This document shows positions 23,712 through 33,120 of a stretch of DNA of 64,000 bases, piece by piece (position 1 is the stretch's first letter; the number at the start of each line of letters is the position of its first letter). The stretch is from contig JAFEMH010002583.1 of NCBI GenBank assembly GCA_022495995.1, positions 62,001 to 126,000 on the forward strand. Direction: 5' to 3'. The translations under genes and the position numbers were made by a program. This DNA is from Adenophora triphylla var. japonica (Eukaryota; Streptophyta; Magnoliopsida; Asterales; Campanulaceae). Below the pieces are notes generated by a model that worked only from the letters and a program-made list of their open reading frames with translations, was not told where the DNA came from and made no database searches.

Positions 23712-23716
23712 CTTAT

Positions 23717-24056
23717 CTTAACATTGACTTTTGTTGAGGGAGTATATTATGTAGTGTGAGCTAGTGTGGAGGAAAAGTTAGGACATTTTAGTTTCCCCCC
23801 ACTACTTGGTGTGGGCCCTAGTTTGGACGATCATTTTATCATGGGAGTTTGATGTCAAGCTAGGGCCATTGATTTTTTTTGGGGAGTCTTATGGAGACGG
23901 AGTTTTGTACACTCCGGTATTACATCGTTGATTGACTGGTATAGCCGGGTAGAGGAACTAGGAATCATTTTCTTCCACACGTCTGTTTTAGACCGATTTT
24001 AGATTGGAGTTAGGATATTACTCAGGGACGAGTAATGGTCTAAGTGTGGGGGAATT
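23717..24056 (+). other. Athila 3' untranslated region, second part, with polypurine tract
   Basis: This is Athila sequence after the nested element. It holds no gene and ends with the PPT CTAAGTGTGGGGGAATT (24040-24056), preceded by the conserved word CTCAGGGACGAG. Confidence 0.8.
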
Positions 24057-25493
24057 TGATGAGTGGATTTTATACATATCATTTACCTATGTTTCCGGAT
24101 TATTCACATTGATTTTTAATGTATTTAGATTAGTTTTGATGTATTTGAGAGACATTTTATAATGTGAGGTTTTTGTGAGAAATGATGCACTTTGAGGGTA
24201 GTTTAGTCTTTTTGCTTTGTAATTGGATGTGGATCTCATGAAACCGAAGATTGCAAGTCAACCATCAATGGAAAAGTCAGCAAATCGGTCAAGGTTCAAG
24301 GAAAAAGGTCAAAGAAAGTCAAGGAACGAAGGTCGGGTCAAAGCTGAGTCAAAGTTGAAGATATCTGCACAGAGCACGAGTGGAAAGTCTTTAGCACGAG
24401 TGAAGAAGGCCAGAGCACGACTGGGGCACGACTGGGAATCAAGGCATAAACCAGGCCAAACTGATCAGAACGAGTTGGAGGCCTTAGTACGACTCGTGAG
24501 CACGAGTGGGACTGAAGGGCACGACTCGTGCCAATTAGCACGACTCGTGCCCAGGCGCGTATCATGACGTCATTCCGGTGTTTGGAGCAGATTTTTATGG
24601 TTTTAATTGATTTCGTTTCCTAATTAGTGTAGGACTAAATTAAGGAGTATATATATACTCCCCTTAGAATACTTTTTAGGTACCTTTTGTTTTATTTTCC
24701 TGTTTAGATTTTGGAAGTATTGAAGGATTTTGGATATCCAAGGTTTTCAAGATATCCAAGTTTGATGTACCATTGTTATTCATATTTTGTGATCTTTATC
24801 ATGAATATGAGTAGCTAAATTTCCTTTTCATGGATTGGATGTAGTAATTGTGGAACTTCTATGCTAATTTGAGTTTTAATTCTTTCAAACTTTCTTGTTC
24901 TTATTTGATGAATTAATTATCATCCCCTTAATGTGTTTTAGATTGTTGCACTACCGTAGACAGTTTATTTAAAGAACACTAATTCATCAATTAGGTTGGA
25001 TTTTTGGCCTACCGGAATACAAGACAACCTAGATTCATTTATTTCTTAGTTGCTTAATGAGTTTCTTGAGTATTGTTTTGACCTACCGAAATTTACAATA
25101 CGAAAGAAATATTAGGATTGCAATTCGAACACCAAACGTCTCAACCCTTAATCAAGTGAAATAATCTTTGCACGAGATTGTTATTTTTGTTATCGAAACC
25201 TTAGAATAGAAGGGAAACAATTATGAAATCCAATCCGTGAATTCATTTAATCTGGTTAAATCGTTATTTCTTGTTTACTTGTTTTCTTCAATTCAGTAGT
25301 TTAATTTCATGCTTTAGTAATTTAGTTAATAAACCAAATCAAAAACCCCTCTTTTTGTTACTTTATGCATTAATTAAATTTACTTGTTGAAACACCCAAG
25401 TCTCTTTGGTTCGACCCTTGCTTGTGCATATTGCTACAACGGTAACTTGTACTTGCAAGGTATTTTTATTACACAGTGGAGTTATCTCCATCA
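24057..25493 (+). repeat. Athila 3' LTR
   Basis: 1437 bp, starts TGATGAGTGG and ends TCTCCATCA. It holds GCACGA(G/C) motifs at about 24374-24550, including perfect GGCACGACTCGTGCC at 24518-24532 and GCACGACTCGTGC at 24538-24550, and a TATATATATA core at about 24647-24656. Bases 25494-25498 (CCTAC) would be the target duplication, but the matching left copy is outside the window. Confidence 0.93.
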
Positions 25494-26185
25494 CCTACTA
25501 ATATTCTATTTCCTTGTGAGTGTGTTTATGTTTTCTTATAGGAAAAGAGATCTCACAAAGGAAGATGTTGATTACTTGAAGATCTTCTCCATGGTGCATT
25601 ATAAATACAAGGCATTCAGCACAAGAGAAGAAACGAAAATTCTGAGAGAAATATACATATTCTTCATAGTTTTCAACATAGTGGTTTTAGGTAGTGAGTG
25701 AAGGTTGTGAGACACATCCGTAACTCACATCTAGATTTTCATAGAGTTCTTTGTTTTACTTCTGACTAGAATAGGACCTACTTGGGAAAGGGGTATTGTT
25801 CTTGTCGTAGAAGGTGATTAAAACTCGTTTAGTATTTTAGTATTTTAGTTTTTCACTTATTTGTTTTTGTTAGCAACCAAAAGTTTTTATAGTGAAAAGT
25901 TTTTGGGCATAAGCCTAGTTTGCTGATCACACAGATCAGTAAGCGTATATAACTCTTGTGTTATTGCTTTTAATTTGTTTAAATCCGCTGCATTATCTGT
26001 GGATGTGTGGACAGTTGTAAGACACATCTGTACTCACATCCGTTGTCTATTGCGTGATTAAAGCTTCCAAGCTACACGGAACTTTCACAGCATTTCCTAA
26101 GAAACTGAAACCAAAAATAAATAAATACTATCAAATATAAATTACGATGAATTGAGTGATAATTAATTACTATCCCCTTTGATAA
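25494..26185. other. No gene recognised
   Basis: AT-rich sequence. A short open frame at its start has no recognisable domain. The part around 25900-26000 resembles the end of a Copia-type LTR in style only. ACACATC-containing words repeat at about 25711 and 26020. Confidence 0.5.
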
Positions 26186-26352
26186 TAAGTATTGTATTAT
26201 GCTTTATTAGACACTTCTAGTTGTTGTGTTTCCAAATAAGAAAATATTTCTGATAAAATTTCTTTCTTATTATAAAAAATATACAAACAAAATACATAAA
26301 ATATATTGTAATGCTTTAAAAAATTGACAAATCAACTGTAACACTTAAAACG
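26186..26352 (+). repeat. Dispersed repeat copy 1
   Basis: It closely matches 34247-34405 in the same orientation (TATTATGCTTTATTAGACAC through TGTAACACTTAAAA), with small indels. Its nature is unknown. Confidence 0.8.
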
Positions 26353-26623
26353 AAGGCTAGCTATATGCGACCATTTATTGAAACCAAACCAAACCAAACC
26401 AAATCACTAAATTTAGTCGGATATTCAAACAAAAGTGATTTGGTTTGATCCAAAATCGAATCAAACTGAACCATACTTCTATATGAGCTTCTTTTTATCC
26501 ACTATTAGATTTGAAAAAGTTTCTTTATATCCACTTTTAGATTTGGAAAACCATACTTGTAAATATTATGAGTGAAAAGTAAAATAGAACAGAAAGTTGG
26601 TAGGTAATATAGTAAGCGGGTTG

Positions 26624-27447
26624 CAGGGTCGGTCCTGTTAAATTTGTGGCCCTAGGCTAACTTTTTGGACGGGCCCCCTCTTTGAAGATATCATATTTCG
26701 AAAATAATTTTTTATCAACCTTAACTTCGAAAAACTTCTTTCACGGAAATATTCAACAAAATCCGATAAGCAATCTTCGTGTTTGACCACATTTGTACAG
26801 TTGTACTAATACTAACATTAATTATTCTCTACACTAAATTTTGTGCAAAAATTCCTTGGTATTTTTGGCCATCGTTTGTAAAATTGGGATTTATCTGTTT
26901 GAATGAATTTATTTGACATTTATTTATCAAAGGCATGTCATTAGGGGATGAGAATTGGGGCTTTTCGAATTATTACTTCTAAAAAACTACAAATTTATCT
27001 CAAATCACATTATTCAATTAGGCCTTTTCAATTAGGAATTTTCAATTAGGGCTTTTCGAAATCAATTAGGGGATGGGGATTTGAGAAAAATAACGAATTA
27101 CCTGATTATTTGATTGCCGCAGCAACAACGGTAGGTGTTGGACTTAATGTAGGTAGCGTAACTAACCAAGAGCGTCGTTCTTTTTTCTTCCATTAAATCT
27201 TTATTTTTGTTTTTTTTTAAATTAGTGCCCGATAAAATAGTATTTAGGGGAAAATTAAATTCGGACTTTTTTTAATGTGGGATGTTGTTGAATTTGTGTG
27301 GGCCAAATATCGACTTGTGTATAGTTTTTGGGTTAAAATTGGGCCTACCTAATACATATAAATAATAAATTTTGAGGCCCCTAAATTAGCCCCTTTTTTG
27401 TGGCCCTAGTCCATGGACTCACTTGTCTTGAGCCAAGACCGGCCCTT
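26624..27447. mobile_element. Non-autonomous hAT-type element
   Basis: An 8-bp perfect duplication, GCGGGTTG, lies at 26616-26623 and 27448-27455. Terminal inverted repeats are CAGGGTCGGTC and, reverse-complemented, AAGGGCCGGTC. The subterminal words GTGGCCCTAG at both ends are also typical of plant hAT MITEs. It has no coding capacity over 824 bp. It would depend on a hAT transposase encoded elsewhere. Confidence 0.85.
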
Positions 27448-27455
27448 GCGGGTTG

Positions 27456-27965
27456 TTAATTAGTTTAGCAAGTGAGTCTCATTATCCATTTAAAAAATAA
27501 AGCTGAGAATCTTTCTCTTAGACAGACCAAAAAGAAAATTAAGAACCTTACTATGGGACTGAAAAAGTATCTTCAATTTTCAGTGTAAACTATGATCTGA
27601 ACCATGTTTTGAATTGTTGGTCTGAATCGTGGTTCAGTTAGCATCTTGAACCACAGCTTAAATTGTCATAATCTAGACCAAAGTGAACTATACCATTGCA
27701 GTTTGGTTATAATTTACAATATATTTACTCCCTTTGTTTCTAAACGAATATCCATTAAATTTTTAAAATATTTTTAAAATAGTTACTAAATAAAATTTAG
27801 TAAGTAGCAACATTAACATGAGGTTAAGGGAATGGAGATGAGGGGTAGTTAAAATTAACCTGAGAGAACGAGGGCTGTGATTATGGAAGAGAACGTGAAA
27901 GAAGAAATTGGCTCCGTGAAGGAATCCCACAACTCCCGCGCATCCTACTATCATCAATCCAACCA
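27456..27965. other. No gene recognised
   Basis: AT-rich. It contains several interrupted TGAACCA/TGGTTCA words near 27600-27680 and nothing I can name. Confidence 0.5.
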
Positions 27966-28241
27966 TCTTTTTCCTTCTTTTTTTTTCAAATTGTTATTAT
28001 CTCTATTTTTAACCTGCCTGCCTGCTTCCTTCATTTTATTTATACAAATATATAATGACACTATCATGACACATGCTATGCATGCTTTCTCATAAAACTA
28101 ATTTTATTTACTAGGCTGCTATGTGAGCCGCCGCTTATCCCCCAACATAGTATGCTATAACATTCATGCGTACGGTCGAGATGCAAATGCTTCTCTCAAT
28201 TCGATTGTGAGTGACGGACATAAACTATTTACTTTTTGTTT
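27966..28241 (+). repeat. Direct duplication, copy A1
   Basis: It aligns with 29375-30240 once two insertions in the latter are removed. It includes a short CCTG microsatellite (CCTGCCTGCC), longer by one unit in the second copy. A1 therefore shows the empty-site state for both insertions. Confidence 0.85.
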
Positions 28242-28355
28242 GCAGATTCACTTTTGTCAAATTAATATTAATAAAAAATGGAAATATGTGACCGAATCAT
28301 AGCCCTTCGCTAGAACGCTACAACGATGCGGAGAGGTGATGCTTCCCGCTACCTC

Positions 28356-28580
28356 TATTAGGAATATTATATTATCAAGTATATATTGTGTTTATTTTGT
28401 TACCAAAATTACAGATTGTGTATTTCAATTATAGATTCAAATCTTATAAATCTAGGAAGATTAGTATATAACATTCTCTTGTAACCCTATAAATATTTAC
28501 GTCTTGTTATCAATCCTTTTTCTCCCATTTATATGATTGAATTCGTCTAACTTTTATTCACTCCAATATGGTATCAGAGC
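28356..28580 (+). repeat. Candidate small Copia-type or TRIM LTR with tRNA-Met PBS
   Basis: TGGTATCAGAGC at 28569-28580 is an exact initiator-tRNA-Met PBS. The preceding about 210 bp has a TATAAATA core (about 28489) and a CTCTTGTAACCC word common in short Copia LTRs. No second LTR and no coding sequence are found, so only one end may survive. Confidence 0.5.
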
Positions 28581-28593
28581 AATATGATCCATA

Positions 28594-29230
28594 ATGAGAC
28601 TTTTTCGCCAAAACTTGCGGCAACCCTATGCCGCCCCACCCAAACACCACCACTCACCTCCACCATCTTCACCATCTACCATCACCATCAGCAAAACCCT
28701 AATAGCCGAAACCATCTGCACCTCCTCACCACCACTGCTTCCGCTACCAACCATCAAAGTCCCACCCTCCTCCATCTCCGAACATCACCCTAGACAAACC
28801 CTTATAGCCGAAACCCTATCCCCTTCCACCACCAACCTGTGTCAAACCCTAAGCCGCCCCACCCAAACACCTCCACTCACCTCCGCCATCTTTGCCATCC
28901 ACCATCAAAACCACTACCCTTCTACACCACACCACCACATTCGTCTTAAACCTCTCTAAAGCCAAAATCCTATTTTTCTTTTCTTTATTTTCTTCTCCAA
29001 CTTCTGCCCTTCTAAATCACATCACCCTCATCAAAACCTCATAGCCGAAACCCTCTCCCCTTCCACCACCAAAATGCGGCAAACCCTAAGCCGCCTCACC
29101 CAAACACCACCACTCACCTCCGTCATGTCTGCCATTCATTCACCACCCTCGGCAAACCATTATGACAAAACCACCCTTATTCCATCACCCACTTCCGTCC
29201 CCTCCTTCCAAAACATAACCATTGGCAAAA

Positions 29231-29261
<31 letters not shown>

Positions 29262-29340
29262 AAAACCTAAAACTACCCCAAAAACCACGCACTTCCGCCT
29301 CTACCCCCTCGCATACCATCGTCGGCAAAGTCCATGGCCG
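28594..29340 (+). repeat. Proline/threonine-rich imperfect repeat tract, no gene supported
   Basis: C- and A-rich sequence with three imperfect copies of a block beginning AACCCTAAGCCGCC and CCACTCACCTCCGCC (about 28620, 28845, 29080). The open frames here are long only because of composition. A 20-base A run lies near 29235. It could be the decayed interior of the LTR element at 28356. Confidence 0.5.
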
Positions 29341-29473
29341 AAACCACCTCCTCTCCAACTTCCTTCTCCACCCTTCTTTTTCCTTCTTTTTTTTTCAAAT
29401 TGTTATTATCTCTATTTTTAACCTGCCTGCCTGCCTGCTTCCTTCATTTTATTTATACAAATATATAATGACA

Positions 29474-29676
29474 CTATTGAAGAATGAGCTGACGCTGTTC
29501 GTCGAGGAGCGCCCTCTTCCGGTCTTCCCGAGGACTAGCATTTCTTTTTTCTTTTCTTTATCCGCAAAAAGCCGTAGGTTCCCAATTTTAAAAGAATTCC
29601 TGCCAAGATGACAGATCCTGCCGTAGCACCAAAAGCAAGAATCGGGGTTGAACACGCCCTAAAGCCCAAGTAATTT
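29474..29676 (-). pseudogene. nad4: Mitochondrial nad4 fragment in nuclear DNA (NUMT)
   Basis: On the minus strand, 29565-29626 reads TAGSVILAGILLKLGTYG, the strongly conserved NAD4 (complex I subunit 4) segment. The insert is about 203 bp and is precisely absent from A1. Flanking parts of the insert do not read as NAD4 and may be other organellar or filler DNA. No start, no stop in frame and no use as a gene is expected. Identification rests on recognising the peptide motif. Confidence 0.7.
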
Positions 29677-29796
29677 ACATGCTATGCATGCTTTCTCATA
29701 AAACTAATTTTATTTACTAGGCTGCTATGTGAGCCGCGCTTATCCCCCAACATATGCTATTAACACTCATCCATACCGTCGAGATGCAAATGCGTC

Positions 29797-30203
29797 ACCT
29801 AAGGCCTCCTGGTCTTGTGGTATGCTAACTGGCCTCCCTACCGGGAGGTCAAGGGTTCGATCCCCCCTGGGGGATCCTTGTGGAAATATTTATACCATGA
29901 GTTTCAGGAGCCTTTGGAGTCCCCCGGGGCACATCCGAGCAGTAAAGGAAGCAGCATTGCTGGGCTTGCAACCTCAGCGTGGGGAGTTCGAATCTTGGCA
30001 GGAGCAGCTGGAGCAGCCAATTAATTGGTGATGTAAGAGTGATGTAAATGTCTTGTAGGAGGGCTCCCTTGGGGCCAAAAGTATAAGGGGTGATGCCACC
30101 CTGACTGCATCGGGCACATCCTGCGATTTACGGGGCCGGAGCCTGGGGGTCCAGGATTAGTCCGGCATAAGTTGGGAACCTAGGTATCAAAAAAAAAAAG
30201 AGA
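29797..30203 (+). mobile_element. Dimeric tRNA-derived SINE
   Basis: A 16-bp target duplication GAGATGCAAATGCGTC lies at 29781-29796 and 30204-30219. The body starts with a tRNA-like head with an A-box-like stretch (about 29808) and a B box GGTTCGATCCC (about 29853-29863). A second tRNA-like segment at about 29931-30003 has its own B box AGTTCGAATCT. The 3' end is a tail ending TATC and 11 A residues. RNA polymerase III transcription and LINE-driven insertion are known for the class. Confidence 0.82.
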
Positions 30204-30256
30204 GAGATGCAAATGCGTCTCTCAATTCGATTGTGAGTTGTATTTACTTTTTCTTT

Positions 30257-30690
30257 CACTACAAGGAAAAGCGAAAATAGAGACGAAAAATTAAAGACAG
30301 ACGGAGTCTGTAGCTAATTTGGAGACAGATTCGAGACAGACTCAAAAAATTAGAGACAGATTCAAAATCTATTTCTAATTTAGAGACGGATTATGAATCT
30401 GTCTCTAAATTAGAGACAGATACAAAATTCGTCTCTAAATTAAAGACAGATTTTGAATCCATCTCTAAATTAGAGACAGATTCATAATTCGTCTCTAAAT
30501 TAGAGTCATATACGAAATTCGTCTCTAAATTAGAGACGGATTTTGAATTTGTCTCTAATTTAGAGAAGGGTTTCGTATATGTCTCTAATTTAGGGCCGAA
30601 TTTTGAATCTGTCTCCAATTTAGAGACGTATTTTGAATCTGTCTCCAATTTAGAGACGGATTTTGAATATGTCTCTAAGTTAGTTTGTGT
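30257..30690 (+). mobile_element. CACTA-superfamily terminus with subterminal repeats
   Basis: It begins CACTACAAGGAAAAGCG, the CACTA/En-Spm terminal repeat. The next 400 bp consist of about a dozen iterations around the palindromic word GTCTCTAAATTAGAGAC, spaced roughly 30-36 bp. Such subterminal arrays bind the cognate transposase. I find no matching opposite terminus (…TTGTAGTG) in the window, so this is a truncated end. Confidence 0.72.
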
Positions 30691-31333
30691 GTAGGATTCA
30701 CCGGAGAAGAATGTCGTCATATCCACCTTAGACTACAAGCTTTAGGCCCGTTGCAACCATTTTCATGTGACAACATCAAATACTTCCATTATCTCATAAT
30801 AATTGGTGTAAGTAGTACAGTTGACTTGTCAAAAAATAACAATTTCAAATTGTGTTTTATTTTTTTGGCACTTGACTTGTACCTTCAAAAATTATAACTA
30901 CAATTTTTTTTCTTTATTTTTAGAAAATACGACAATTTTCTTATTTTCGGACAGAAAAAATAAAAGCACAAGATGAAGTGAGTAACATGTTAATTTTATT
31001 TTAGTATTTATGTTTTTTTCTAAGCCAGTACCTTGCTTAGAGAAGGCAATTGCCAATATTACCTTCACATAGCCAATCAAAGTTTTGTAAGAGTAGTTTT
31101 GTTAATATATTTAGTTGAGAAACGCTCTAAATATTTGTTTATATGATTCGTTGGGTATCATTCAACTTAAACGAATGATTTATAAAGATAAAATAAAGAT
31201 CATGTGAATGTGAATGTGATTAAATTAAAATGGATGGAATAAAAATGTGTATTACTAAGCATAATATTCTTTTAATAGTGATAATCAACTCGAAAATCCA
31301 TACAACATGTAACCAACTTTAAGCTAATTTCCA
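30691..31333. other. No gene recognised
   Basis: AT-rich sequence downstream of the minus-strand oxidase gene. It likely holds that gene's 3' untranslated region and end signal, but I cannot fix them. Confidence 0.5.
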
Positions 31334-32905
31334 TCACTGGAAAAGAGGAATACTTTGTTCATTTCTAAAGAAATTTTCTGGATCGAATTGACTTTTCACC
31401 TTTGCTAACCTCTCAAAATTGCCTCCAAAGTACTTTTCACCCCAAACCTTTGCCTCGGCATAACTCGTGTTACCACTAGGGTTGTTTTGACCTATATCGA
31501 GATCCTTATAGTTGATATATGCACCTCGTGGAGACTTACTAACATATGGCTCCATGAAGGCATAAAGATCTCTGATCCACTTAAAGTGACGTTCGGTTAT
31601 AGTCTCGTTGTGACTCTTCCATTGTGTGAGGTACTCTATGCCATACAAGTATCCTTTACGATAGGGATAAGGGAGTGCGTTACTTGGGATTTCGTCCATT
31701 TTACCACCTTGGGGGTATATACACATCACTCGATGAGCACCCGTCTCGTTATGGTTTAAGAACTTCTCGAAAATCTCCTTCACTACTTTTTTTGGGATTG
31801 GTGTTTGCACATAGTCCGACTTCCCCTTCGAAGAACCACCTACCCCTACTTGTTTTGCCATCAGGGTCTCCTCCATTGACAATTGATCTCCAAACTCTGC
31901 ATTTACTGCCAATGTCTTAACCCAACTATATTCTGCGCAATCTTTTTCCGTAAGACCCATCTCGGGAAACTTTTCGTGCATCAAATGAAGCAACATCGAC
32001 ATTGGTCCGAGGTAAGTGATTTTAAAAATTGCTTTGAAGGTATTTTTATAGTCATCACTTAACTTGATAAAGGCCATAATGAATAAGTCTTTAGGCAAGG
32101 TAGGCGCCAGACTTTGCCATTTATTGAAAAGGTCAAACGCGGTTTCATTATGACTGTAGAATTTGGCCCAAGTGACAACGCTCGGAACACGAACTAGTCT
32201 GAGTTTCCATGCAGCTATAATCCCAAAACTCGCTCCCCCGCTCCCACGGATCGCCCAGAACAAATCCTCCCCCATCGTTTTTCTAGTAAGAATATGTCCG
32301 TTTACATCAATCAAGCGCGCGTCTATCACATTATCCGCCGCGAGGCCATATTTCCTCACGAGCCACCCCCACCCGCCACCACTAATGTGACCTCCAACAC
32401 CAACACTTGGACAAGCGCCGGCAGGGAAACCATGGACCTGACTTTTCTCAGAAATTCTCAGGTAAAGCTCGCCGATCGTCGTCCCGGTCTCAACGTAAGC
32501 CTCTTCCTTCTCGATGTCAATTTCAATTCGGGCATGATTGACCAAATCAATGACGATGTATGGTACATGAGCAAGAAGGGAGAGGGATTCGTAATCATGG
32601 CCATTGCTTTTGACTCGAATTTGCAAGTTGTTCTTCTTGCTGCAAAGAACAGCGGATTGAATTTCGGACTCTGTGTAAGGAACGAAGATGAAAGCAGGTT
32701 TTGGAGTCGTAGAGTAGTTGAACAGTCTCCAGTTTTGGACTGATCGAAAGTACCGGTCTGAGTAGTTTTGGGAATCAGGGGCGAAGAGAAGCGCTTTGTG
32801 TGGGGCCATGCAATCTTGGAAGCTAATCTCATTCGAATTTGCGTTGCAAGTGATTAGCAAAGATGAGGTCATTATCATAAGTAGAAAAACAATGTAATGA
32901 CCCAT
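31334..32905 (-). CDS. Berberine bridge enzyme-like FAD-linked oxidase
   Basis: A single intronless 523-residue ORF, the usual length and gene structure for the plant BBE-like family. Residues 1-22 are a hydrophobic secretion signal; several NXS/T sites follow, fitting an apoplastic or vacuolar glycoprotein. Cys32 and Cys88 can form the family's N-terminal disulfide. The FAD domain shows KSNGHDYESLS with His103 and FPAGACPSVGVGGHISGGG with Cys165, the two residues that bind FAD covalently. The C-terminal WGEKYFGGNFERL...FDPENFFRNEQSIP is the BBE signature. Glu424 in YGIEYL lies where substrate base residues (Glu or Gln) occur in known members. The family oxidises alcohols of monolignols, oligosaccharides or alkaloids; the substrate here is unknown. 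It is the only intact host gene in the window. Confidence 0.93.
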   Translation of the reverse strand: MGHYIVFLLMIMTSSLLITCNANSNEISFQDCMAPHKALLFAPDSQNYSDRYFRSVQNWRLFNYSTTPKPAFIFVPYTESEIQSAVLCSKKNNLQIRVKSNGHDYESLSLLAHVPYIVIDLVNHARIEIDIEKEEAYVETGTTIGELYLRISEKSQVHGFPAGACPSVGVGGHISGGGWGWLVRKYGLAADNVIDARLIDVNGHILTRKTMGEDLFWAIRGSGGASFGIIAAWKLRLVRVPSVVTWAKFYSHNETAFDLFNKWQSLAPTLPKDLFIMAFIKLSDDYKNTFKAIFKITYLGPMSMLLHLMHEKFPEMGLTEKDCAEYSWVKTLAVNAEFGDQLSMEETLMAKQVGVGGSSKGKSDYVQTPIPKKVVKEIFEKFLNHNETGAHRVMCIYPQGGKMDEIPSNALPYPYRKGYLYGIEYLTQWKSHNETITERHFKWIRDLYAFMEPYVSKSPRGAYINYKDLDIGQNNPSGNTSYAEAKVWGEKYFGGNFERLAKVKSQFDPENFFRNEQSIPLFQ

Positions 32906-33120
32906 TTTATTCCCTTATGGTTAAAGAATCGGAATATTTTTTCCGCACTCTTAGATGATTTGCGGAAATAGAATTCGTCTCTTTAACCAAAAGGAAACTT
33001 GAGAAAGAATAAGATGAAAATATGAATGATAATAAAAATGGGAATGAAATATGTAATATGAGTTTACAGTCGCTTTTAAAGAAAATTTTCAGAGAGAATT
33101 TGGTGGGAATTGTGCGGCCT
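32906..33120 (-). promoter_or_regulatory. Upstream region of the oxidase gene
   Basis: On the minus strand this is AT-rich leader sequence. A weak TATA-like TTTAAAAG lies at about 33073-33080, some 170 bp before the ATG. A stronger TATATAAATATAA occurs at about 33417-33432, too far for a simple leader. Confidence 0.3.

Larger units (their letters stand above)
1..25493 (+). mobile_element. Athila-lineage Ty3/gypsy LTR retrotransposon (5' truncated by window, hosts two nested insertions)
   Basis: Positions 1-840 and 24654-25493 are the same sequence at equal length, so they are the two LTRs; the first 597 bp of the 5' LTR lie outside the window. Between them are, in order, a tRNA-Asp-type PBS, gag, protease, RT, RNase H, integrase, an env-like ORF and a polypurine tract, which is the Athila order. 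Removing the two nested elements and one copy of each target duplication leaves about 11.8 kb for the full element, a normal Athila size. I hand-count about 24 mismatches and no net indel over the 840 bp of LTR shared by both copies, suggesting an insertion of moderate age. All ORFs carry stops or frameshifts, so this copy is not autonomous. Confidence 0.93.
29375..30256 (+). repeat. Direct duplication, copy A2, carrying two insertions
   Basis: Matches A1 at 29375-29473, 29677-29796 and 30204-30250. The intervening pieces are absent from A1 and are a mitochondrial-like fragment and a SINE. Confidence 0.85.

Noticed and set aside
24223..24567. 114-codon frame in the Athila 3' LTR
   Set aside because: It reads through the palindrome cluster in U3, upstream of the TATA region, with no domain.
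25384..25701. 105-codon frame spanning the Athila LTR end and flank
   Set aside because: It starts inside the LTR and crosses the insertion boundary, so it cannot be an ancestral gene.
27722..27760. Stowaway-like end (TACTCCCTTTGTTTCTAAA)
   Set aside because: Only one end resembles the Stowaway terminus; no partner terminus or TA duplication was found.
28594..28959. Pro/Ser/Thr-rich 121-codon frame
   Set aside because: Two overlapping frames are equally open, and the sequence is a C/A-rich imperfect repeat; no family recognised.
29802..29870. Possible tRNA gene
   Set aside because: It has A and B boxes but lies in a SINE with target duplications and a poly-A tail, and the cloverleaf is not complete by eye.
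32163..32743. Plus-strand open frames across the BBE-like gene
   Set aside because: They are reverse-strand shadows of the real minus-strand coding sequence.
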